DNA of 12,202 nucleotides from SZUA-186 sp041552135 (GTDB taxonomy: Bacteria; Pseudomonadota; Gammaproteobacteria; UBA9214), in assembly GCA_041552135.1 (NCBI GenBank), contig JBFELL010000084.1, positions 1 through 12,202 of the forward strand, read 5' to 3'. Position 1 is the first letter of the stretch. Each line of letters starts with the position of its first letter. Below are positions 7,122-12,202 of the stretch, piece by piece. A program made the translations under genes and the position numbers. The notes under the pieces were generated by a model. That model saw only the letters and a program-made list of their open reading frames with translations. It did not search any database and was not told the DNA's origin.

Positions 7122-7129
7122 CTGGATAT

Positions 7130-7263
7130 TCACCGCAGAGACGCAGAGGTCGCAGAGAAAACAAGATCTTTCTCACCGACCTGCGGTCTGGCGGTTTTGA
7201 CTGTTTTATCATTGCGCCTTTGCGGTGAATTTTCCGAGGTTTTCTCTGCGTCCTCTGCGGTGA
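7130..7263. repeat. MITE-like inverted-repeat element with CGCAGAG arms
   Basis: The left arm (7130-7162) has three CGCAGAG units after TCACC and ends in AAAAC. The right arm (7239-7263) is its reverse complement with only two units, so the arms differ by one 8-base unit. A related but diverged motif, GCGCCTTTGCGGTGAA, lies inside at 7215-7230. No coding sequence is present. The element fills most of the 160-base gap between sad and the TauE-like gene and ends 18 bases before the latter's ATG, so it forms part of that gene's leader. Transcribed, it would fold into a long hairpin. I know such repeats from many environmental genomes but cannot name the family. Confidence 0.75.
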
Positions 7264-7281
7264 GAACATGGCTGTGTTCAT

Positions 7282-8070
7282 ATGGAACTGCTGACCTACC
7301 TCATCACCGGCGCCGTTGCCGGGCTGATGGCCGGCTTGCTGGGCATCGGCGGCGGGCTGGTCATTGTGCCGGCGCTGGCGCTGCTGTTCGCCGCCCAGGG
7401 GTTTGCCGCGGGCACGCTGATGCATTACGCGGTCGGTACCTCGTTGGCGAGCATTGTCCTGACCTCGGTCTCCTCCCTGCTGGCCCATCACCGGCGCGCC
7501 AGTGTGCTGTGGCCGGCGGTGCGTGCTATGGCACCCGGTATCGTGCCGGGGGCGCTGGCCGGCGCCTGGCTTGCACGGCAGATCAGCAGTCCCGGGCTGG
7601 CGCTGTGCTTCGGGGTGTTCGAGGTCCTGGTGGCGATCCAGTTGCTGGTCGGCCGGCAGCCGGCGGCGCATCGGGCCTTGCCGGGGCCGGTCGGGCTGGG
7701 TCTGGCCGGTTCGATTATCGGCGCCGTTTCCGCCCTGCTGGGCATCGGCGGCGGCACGCTGACCGTGCCCTTTCTGTTGTGGAACCGGGTGGATATCCGC
7801 ACGGCCGTGGGTACGGCGGCCAGCTGCGGCCTGCCGATTGCGCTGGCTGGTGCGGCCGGGTTTGTGCTGGCGGGGGGGGCGGCCGACGGCCAGCCGGGCT
7901 GGAACAGCGGTTTTGTCTACTGGCCGGCTGTGGCCGGCATCGTGCTGGCCAGCGTGCCACTGGCCCCCGTCGGGGCCAGGCTGGCCCACCGCCTGCCGCG
8001 CCGGGCGCTGCAGCGACTATTCGCTGCCTTCCTGGCCCTGGTGGGTGTGAAGATGATCCTCGGTGCCTAG
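7282..8070 (+). CDS. TauE/SafE-family membrane permease (sulfite or sulfur-anion export)
   Basis: This 262-residue inner-membrane protein belongs to the TauE/SafE (DUF81) family, whose members move sulfite, sulfoacetate and other small anions. It shows the family's internal duplication: LGIGGG with VP at 20-30 recurs as LGIGGG with VP at 153-163, and AVGTSLAS at 50-57 recurs as AVGTAAS at 175-181. About eight hydrophobic segments can be seen. The ATG at 7282 directly precedes the first membrane segment. No Shine-Dalgarno sequence is evident because the leader is occupied by the repeat element at 7130-7263; the ATG at 7268 is out of frame and ends after a few codons. Placement just before sat-aprBA suggests sulfite or another sulfur anion as cargo, but this is inference from context, since the family is broad. 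Confidence 0.85.
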   Translation: MELLTYLITGAVAGLMAGLLGIGGGLVIVPALALLFAAQGFAAGTLMHYAVGTSLASIVLTSVSSLLAHHRRASVLWPAVRAMAPGIVPGALAGAWLARQISSPGLALCFGVFEVLVAIQLLVGRQPAAHRALPGPVGLGLAGSIIGAVSALLGIGGGTLTVPFLLWNRVDIRTAVGTAASCGLPIALAGAAGFVLAGGAADGQPGWNSGFVYWPAVAGIVLASVPLAPVGARLAHRLPRRALQRLFAAFLALVGVKMILGA

Positions 8071-8117
8071 CCGGTATACCCCCTGCCCGTATGGGGAGAT
8101 AAATCCTGGTGCTTCAT

Positions 8118-8131
8118 CATATTCGTATATG
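8118..8131. promoter_or_regulatory. Palindromic AT-rich site upstream of sat
   Basis: CATATTCGTATATG is a near-perfect palindrome and opens an AT-rich stretch (8118-8170) that contrasts with the surrounding GC-rich DNA. It could be an operator for a dimeric regulator, with the AT-rich stretch as an upstream activating element of the sat-apr cluster. No known consensus is matched. Confidence 0.3.
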
Positions 8132-8192
8132 CTGAAATTAAAACAAGTTAAATAAATACAATAGCTTACTAACACCATAAGTTTGCCTTTGC

Positions 8193-8213
8193 GGAATAAG
8201 TTCCGCTTATTCT
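8193..8213. repeat. Small hairpin in sat upstream region
   Basis: GGAATAAG and CTTATTCT pair over seven Watson-Crick bases plus one G-T pair around a TTCCG loop. It lies about 120 bases after the TauE-like gene. No T-tract follows, so a terminator is not supported; it may be a regulator site or chance. Confidence 0.25.
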
Positions 8214-8231
8214 TGACAAGATTTTACTGGC

Positions 8232-8259
8232 TGGACATTCCCACACAAACGGGTAGAGT
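8232..8259 (+). promoter_or_regulatory. Putative sigma-70 promoter for sat-aprBA
   Basis: TGGACA (8232-8237) and TAGAGT (8254-8259) are separated by 16 bases and match the consensus boxes at five and four of six positions. Transcription would begin near 8266, giving a leader of about 100 bases. An exact TTGACA at 8213-8218 lacks a -10 partner at 16-18 bases. The 296-base gap (8071-8366) holds no gene. Confidence 0.35.
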
Positions 8260-8356
8260 ATGCTTCCCCTGCCCGGCGCAGGGCAATGTTTATGCCCGCA
8301 GAACAGCTGGGAAACGTCCCGAATCATACTGAAAAATACAGCGAGCGGTACTATCC

Positions 8357-8362
8357 AAGGAG
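8357..8362 (+). promoter_or_regulatory. Shine-Dalgarno AAGGAG for sat
   Basis: AAGGAG lies four bases before the ATG at 8367 and supports this start over an in-frame ATG at 8286. The 27-residue extension from 8286 shows no family similarity. Confidence 0.75.
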
Positions 8363-8366
8363 CCAC

Positions 8367-9584
8367 ATGTCCACATTAGTCAAGCCACACGGCGGCGGTG
8401 ATCTGAAACCGTTGCTGCTCGAGGGTGACGCGCTGGCAGCCGAGAAGGCACGCGCAGAAAGCCTGACCAGGATCCCCGTTTCATCCCGCGAAGCCGGCGA
8501 CATCATCATGATGGGTATCGGTGGCTTTACCCCGCTGGACGGATTCATGACCCGCGCCGACTGGGAAGGCGTCTGCGATGGCATGAAGATGGCCAATGGC
8601 CTGTTCTGGCCGATTCCGATCACGCTGTCCACCGATGAAGTCAACGCCCGGGCCATCAGCGAGGGTGACGATATTGCGCTGGCGGATTCGGAGTCCGGTG
8701 AAATCCTTGCCACCATGCAGGTCACCGAGAAGTACAGCATCGACAAGAAGCACGAGTGCATGATGGTCTACAAGACCACCGAGGACGAGCACCCGGGCGT
8801 GAAGATGGTCATGGCGCAGGGCGACGTCAATCTCGCCGGCCCGATCAAGGTCCTGTCGCAGGGTGGTTTCCCCGAGACCTACGGCGACCAGTTCATGACC
8901 CCTGCACAGACCCGCGCAGAATTTGAAAAACGTGGCTGGAGTGAAATCGCCTGCTTCCAGACGCGCAATCCGATGCACCGTTCCCACGAATACCTCGCCA
9001 AGATCGCCATCGAGACGCTGGACGGCGTGCTGATTCATTCACTGCTGGGCAAGCTGAAGCCCGGCGACATCCCGGCCGACGTGCGCAGCAACGCCATCGG
9101 CACCCTCATCGACAAGTACTTCGCCGACAACACCGTGATTCAGGCCGGTTACCCGCTGGACATGCGCTATGCCGGTCCACGCGAGGCCCTGCTGCACGCC
9201 GTGTTCCGCCAGAACTACGGCTGCTCGCATCAGATCGTCGGCCGTGACCACGCCGGTGTCGGCGATTACTACGGTCCGTTCGATGCGCACCACATCTTCG
9301 ACGAGATCCCGGCCGGTTCACTGGAGACACAGCCGCTGAAGATCGACTGGACCTTCTGGTGCAACAAGTGCGATGGCATGGCGTCCATGAAGACCTGTCC
9401 GCACGAGGGTGGCGATCGCATCCTGCTGTCCGGCACCAAGCTGCGCAAGGCGCTGTCGGAGGGCGAGGAGGTGTCTGACAAGTTCTCCCGTCCGGAAGTG
9501 CTGGGCATCCTGCGCGACTACTACGGCAGCATCAAGGATGAGGACAAGGTCGAGATCAAGATGAGCGGTCATTCCGCCAAGTAA
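8367..9584 (+). CDS. sat: Sulfate adenylyltransferase (ATP sulfurylase), dissimilatory type
   Basis: In sulfur oxidizers this cytoplasmic enzyme runs toward ATP: APS plus pyrophosphate gives ATP and sulfate, the last step of the AMP-dependent sulfite oxidation pathway. The 405-residue product is the homo-oligomeric Sat type, not CysD/CysN. The nucleotide site is QTRNPMHRSH at 198-207 with both active-site His residues, and GRDHAGVGDYYG at 292-303 is the second signature. Cys332, Cys335 and Cys344 followed by His346 resemble the zinc-binding cluster of bacterial Sat enzymes. There is no C-terminal APS kinase domain. It is followed by aprB after 85 bases that include a stable hairpin. The direction of the reaction is inferred from the oxidizer-like neighbourhood; sulfate reducers use the same enzyme the other way. 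Confidence 0.95.
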   Translation: MSTLVKPHGGGDLKPLLLEGDALAAEKARAESLTRIPVSSREAGDIIMMGIGGFTPLDGFMTRADWEGVCDGMKMANGLFWPIPITLSTDEVNARAISEGDDIALADSESGEILATMQVTEKYSIDKKHECMMVYKTTEDEHPGVKMVMAQGDVNLAGPIKVLSQGGFPETYGDQFMTPAQTRAEFEKRGWSEIACFQTRNPMHRSHEYLAKIAIETLDGVLIHSLLGKLKPGDIPADVRSNAIGTLIDKYFADNTVIQAGYPLDMRYAGPREALLHAVFRQNYGCSHQIVGRDHAGVGDYYGPFDAHHIFDEIPAGSLETQPLKIDWTFWCNKCDGMASMKTCPHEGGDRILLSGTKLRKALSEGEEVSDKFSRPEVLGILRDYYGSIKDEDKVEIKMSGHSAK

Positions 9585-9596
9585 CGACTCTAGAGA

Positions 9597-9622
9597 CCGC
9601 TGCCGCCGGTCCGGGGCAGCGG
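9597..9622 (+). other. Stem-loop between sat and aprB
   Basis: CCGCTGCC (9597-9604) pairs perfectly with GGCAGCGG (9615-9622) around a 10-base loop, beginning 12 bases after the sat stop codon. The following sequence (AGTGTTGAAACTG) has no T-run, so this is more likely an mRNA processing or stability element setting different levels of Sat and AprBA than a full terminator. Confidence 0.5.
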
Positions 9623-9669
9623 AGTGTTGAAACTGCAGTAAAAACCGAAACAAAAGATGGAGAAATAAC

Positions 9670-10137
9670 ATGCCAACATTTGTACGTACAGAAAAGTGCG
9701 ACGGCTGCAAGGGTCAGGATAAAACCGCTTGCATGTATATCTGCCCGCACGACCTGATGAAGCTCGACAAGGACGGTTCCGAGACCGGTCACGCCATGAA
9801 GGCCTTCAACCAGGAGCCCGAGCAGTGCTGGGAATGCTATTCCTGCGTGAAGATCTGCCCGCAGCAGGCCATCGAGGCCCGCCACTATGCCGACATCGTG
9901 CCGCTGGGCGGTTCCGTGCAGCCGTTGCGTGGTTCCGATTCCATCATGTGGACCATCAAGTTCCGCAACGGCAACCTGAAGCGCTTCAAGTTCCCGATTC
10001 GCACAACCCCCGAAGGTTCTATTGATCCTTACGGCGGCAAGCCGGACGCCGATATCTCCAAGATCGAGGAGCCGGGCTTCTTTGTGCAGTGCAACGGTTA
10101 TCGCACCGGTGATCGCAGCGAGCTGATCAAGCTCTGA
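9670..10137 (+). CDS. aprB: Adenylylsulfate reductase beta subunit (two 4Fe-4S clusters)
   Basis: AprB is the iron-sulfur electron-transfer subunit of APS reductase, which here probably runs in the oxidative direction, taking electrons from the FAD of AprA. The 155 residues begin with a ferredoxin fold. Cys10, 13, 21 and 25 bind one 4Fe-4S cluster and Cys53, 56, 59 and 63 the other; the seven-residue spacing between Cys13 and Cys21 is characteristic of AprB. Trp54, next to Cys53, corresponds to the Trp that bridges cluster and flavin in the Archaeoglobus enzyme. The C-terminal part (about 75-155) is the extension that wraps around AprA, with SIMWTIKFRNG at 91-101. GGAGA lies six bases before the ATG. 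aprA follows after 40 bases. The C terminus is shorter than a tail of the kind recalled from archaea. Confidence 0.95.
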   Translation: MPTFVRTEKCDGCKGQDKTACMYICPHDLMKLDKDGSETGHAMKAFNQEPEQCWECYSCVKICPQQAIEARHYADIVPLGGSVQPLRGSDSIMWTIKFRNGNLKRFKFPIRTTPEGSIDPYGGKPDADISKIEEPGFFVQCNGYRTGDRSELIKL

Positions 10138-10177
10138 GTGCGGCACGACATCAATATCAAGCAAAGAGGAATTAACA

Positions 10178-12202
10178 ATGGCAGGTGAATTTGGTAATCC
10201 TGAAGTCGTCGAGGAAGAAGTTGACATTCTTCTGATCGGCGGTGGTATGGCGTGCTGTGGTGCCGGCTTTGAGGTAATGCGCTGGGCAGAAGGCACGGAT
10301 CTTAAAATCAAGCTGGTGGACAAGGCCGCCATGGACCGTTCCGGTGCCGTGGCCATGGGTCTGTCCGCTATCAACACCTACATCGGCACCGAGCAGGATC
10401 CGGCTGATTACACCCGCATGGTCTCCAACGACCTGATGGGTATTACCCGTGATGACCTGGCCTATGACGTCGGTCGTCATGTGGATGAGTCAGTCCATCT
10501 GTTCGAGGAATGGGGTCTGCCGATCTGGAAGACCGACGAGAACGGTGAGCGCTTTGACGGTTCCAAGGGCATGACACCACTGAAGGACGGTGGCAAGCCA
10601 GTGCGTTCCGGCAAGTGGCAGATCATGATCAACGGCGAATCCTACAAGTGGATTGTTGCTGAAGCGGCCAAGAAGGCGCTGGGTACCGACAACATCCAGG
10701 AGCGTGTCTTCATCGTCAAGCTGGTCAACGACAAGAACGATCCTAACCGCATCGCCGGTGCTGTTGGTTTTTCTGTCCGCGAAGACAAGATCTTCGTCTA
10801 CAAGGCCAAGGCCATTCTGCTGGCAGCCGGTGGCTGTGTGAACATCTTCCGCCCGCGTTCCGTGGGTGAGGGCACAGGTCGTGCCTGGTACCCGGTCTGG
10901 AATGCCGGCTCCACCTACGCCATGGCTGCTGAAGCCGGCGCAGAGATGACGCTGATGGAAAACCGCTTCGTACCGACCCGCTTCAAGGACGGTTACGGCC
11001 CGGTTGGCGCATGGTTCCTGCTGTTCAAGTCCAAGGCCACCAATGCCACGGGCGAGGTCTACATGGACCGCAACAAGGACATGCTGGACGACTACCCGCC
11101 TTATGGTGCGGCTGCCGTGCCGGCTTCCTGCCTGCGTAACCACCTCATGCTGAAGGAGATGAAGGAAGGTCGTGGTCCGATCTGGATGGACACCGTGACC
11201 GCCCTTGCAAACCTGCGTGAAACACTGACGCCGCGCGAAGTGAAGCACCTCGAGGCAGAAGCCTGGGAAGACTTCCTGGATATGTGTGTTGGCCAGTGTG
11301 GTATCTGGGTGGGTGAGAACGTCGAGCCGGAGAAGAAGAACTCCGAGCTCATGCCGACCGAACCCTACCTGCTGGGTTCGCACTCCGGTTGCTGCGGCAT
11401 CTGGGTATCCGGCCCGACCGACGTTGGCGCACCGACTGACGAAGCCTATAGCGAAGGTATTCCCCAGCACCTGCCGAAAGGCTGGAACTGGGGTTATCGT
11501 GCCATGACCACCGTAACGGGTCTGTGGACCGCCGGTGACGGCGTGGGTGCATCCGGCCACAAGTTCTCCTCCGGTTCGCATGCCGAGGGTCGTATTGCCG
11601 CCAAGGCCATGGTCAAGTACTGCCTTGACAACAAGGACCTGAAGCCGGAGCTGGATACCTCTGTTGATGACCTGGTTGCCGAGATCTACCAGCCGGTCCG
11701 TAACTACATGGAGCACAAGGACTACACCACGGCAATCGATATCAACCCGAACTACATTACCCCCAAGATGCTGCAGTTCCGTCTGCAGAAGATCATGGAC
11801 GAGTATGTGGCCGGTGTTGCGACCTACTACACGACCAATTCTCACATGCTGGAAGTTGCCGGTGAGAAGATCGACATGCTGAAGGAAGATGCCGAGAAGA
11901 TGCGTGCCAAGGACCTGCATGAGCTGCTGCGTGCCTGGGAGAACTACCACCGCATCATCACAGCTGAAGCACACATGAAGCACATCGAGTTCCGTCAGGA
12001 ATCCCGTTACCCGGGTTTCTACTACCGCATGGACAAGAACTTCATCGATGAGGAGAACTGGAAGTGCTTTGTTAACTCTGTGTATGACAAGGAAACCAAG
12101 AAGTGGACCTGCTTCAAGCGCGCCCATGTTGATCTGGTCGACAAGTCCAAGCTGTTCAAGTACTACCCGAGCAGTAGCTTGACCCCTGAAGTCCGGGTGC
12201 CA
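10178..12202 (+). CDS. aprA: Adenylylsulfate reductase alpha subunit, FAD-binding (3' end outside window)
   Basis: AprA is the catalytic flavoprotein that interconverts sulfite plus AMP and APS; in this context it probably oxidises sulfite. The frame runs 675 codons to the window edge without a stop. Residues 16-31 (DILLIGGGMACCGAGF) form the FAD Rossmann motif, and SGAVAMGLSAINTYIG at 55-70 is the AprA flavin signature. By position, Arg268 (PTRFKDGYGPVGAW) and His402 (GSHSGCCG) correspond to the substrate-binding Arg and His of Archaeoglobus AprA. TAGDGVGASGHKFSSGSHAEG at 451-471 is the second flavin contact. AGAGGA lies seven bases before the ATG. Recognisable similarity ends near residue 661; the last 14 residues are not recognised. 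aprA is co-directional with aprB and sat, so one operon is likely. Typical family length is near 630-665. Confidence 0.95.
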   Translation, partial: MAGEFGNPEVVEEEVDILLIGGGMACCGAGFEVMRWAEGTDLKIKLVDKAAMDRSGAVAMGLSAINTYIGTEQDPADYTRMVSNDLMGITRDDLAYDVGRHVDESVHLFEEWGLPIWKTDENGERFDGSKGMTPLKDGGKPVRSGKWQIMINGESYKWIVAEAAKKALGTDNIQERVFIVKLVNDKNDPNRIAGAVGFSVREDKIFVYKAKAILLAAGGCVNIFRPRSVGEGTGRAWYPVWNAGSTYAMAAEAGAEMTLMENRFVPTRFKDGYGPVGAWFLLFKSKATNATGEVYMDRNKDMLDDYPPYGAAAVPASCLRNHLMLKEMKEGRGPIWMDTVTALANLRETLTPREVKHLEAEAWEDFLDMCVGQCGIWVGENVEPEKKNSELMPTEPYLLGSHSGCCGIWVSGPTDVGAPTDEAYSEGIPQHLPKGWNWGYRAMTTVTGLWTAGDGVGASGHKFSSGSHAEGRIAAKAMVKYCLDNKDLKPELDTSVDDLVAEIYQPVRNYMEHKDYTTAIDINPNYITPKMLQFRLQKIMDEYVAGVATYYTTNSHMLEVAGEKIDMLKEDAEKMRAKDLHELLRAWENYHRIITAEAHMKHIEFRQESRYPGFYYRMDKNFIDEENWKCFVNSVYDKETKKWTCFKRAHVDLVDKSKLFKYYPSSSLTPEVRVP

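Noticed and set aside
7130..7263. Intrinsic terminator of sad
   Set aside because: The arms could form a long hairpin but no U-tract follows the right arm, and the unit structure fits a dispersed repeat better.
8213..8218. Exact TTGACA as the sat -35 box
   Set aside because: No acceptable -10 lies 16-18 bases downstream; the pair at 8232-8259 fits better.
8286..8366. Upstream in-frame ATG for sat
   Set aside because: The 27 added residues have no similarity to Sat, and AAGGAG precedes the ATG at 8367.
10490..12127. Open frame of 545 codons on the minus strand, opposite aprA
   Set aside because: It lies wholly antisense to a clearly conserved gene and has no recognisable domain; it follows from the codon bias of aprA.

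Overview
The window looks like a stretch of chromosome from a GC-rich, sulfur-oxidizing gammaproteobacterium, probably related to Chromatiales/Ectothiorhodospiraceae. This is inferred from an E. coli-type Cca, a Slt70-type transglycosylase, a Sad-type aldehyde dehydrogenase and a sat-aprB-aprA cluster. No marker in the window fixes the genus.

Left edge (1-1331). Bases 1-169 are an exact reverse complement of 347-515, so the first 51 codons of uppP occur twice, head to head, around an AT-rich spacer. The inner parts of the arms are diverged and built of 10-base units. This is either a real inverted duplication or a fold-back at an assembly end. The complete uppP (undecaprenyl-diphosphate phosphatase, lipid carrier recycling) follows, then a convergent spacer with two palindromic repeats.

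Middle, minus strand (1332-5714). Transcribed leftward are slt (periplasmic lytic transglycosylase), a 289-base spacer, an NDUFA9-like NAD(P)-binding protein, and cca (tRNA CCA-adding enzyme) 5 bases after it. The last two form a tight pair. Cca has lost the HD phosphohydrolase signature and has Glu for the first metal-binding Asp.

Middle, plus strand (5757-8070). Divergent from slt by 42 bases is a Sad/YneI-like succinate-semialdehyde dehydrogenase. A 134-base inverted-repeat element with CGCAGAG arms follows, ending 18 bases before a TauE/SafE-family sulfite or sulfur-anion permease.

Right side (8071-12202). After a 296-base AT-rich regulatory region come sat, aprB and aprA, the last open at the window end. 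Together they catalyse AMP-dependent oxidation of sulfite: AprBA makes APS from sulfite and AMP, and Sat converts APS and pyrophosphate to ATP and sulfate. The TauE-like protein next door could move sulfite or a related anion across the membrane. No aprM lies between sat and aprB, so the membrane electron acceptor of AprBA (AprM or QmoABC) must be outside the window.

I found no convincing undescribed multigene system. The points most worth following are the inverted uppP duplication, the two inverted-repeat elements with short-period arms, the degenerate HD region of Cca and the hairpin between sat and aprB.
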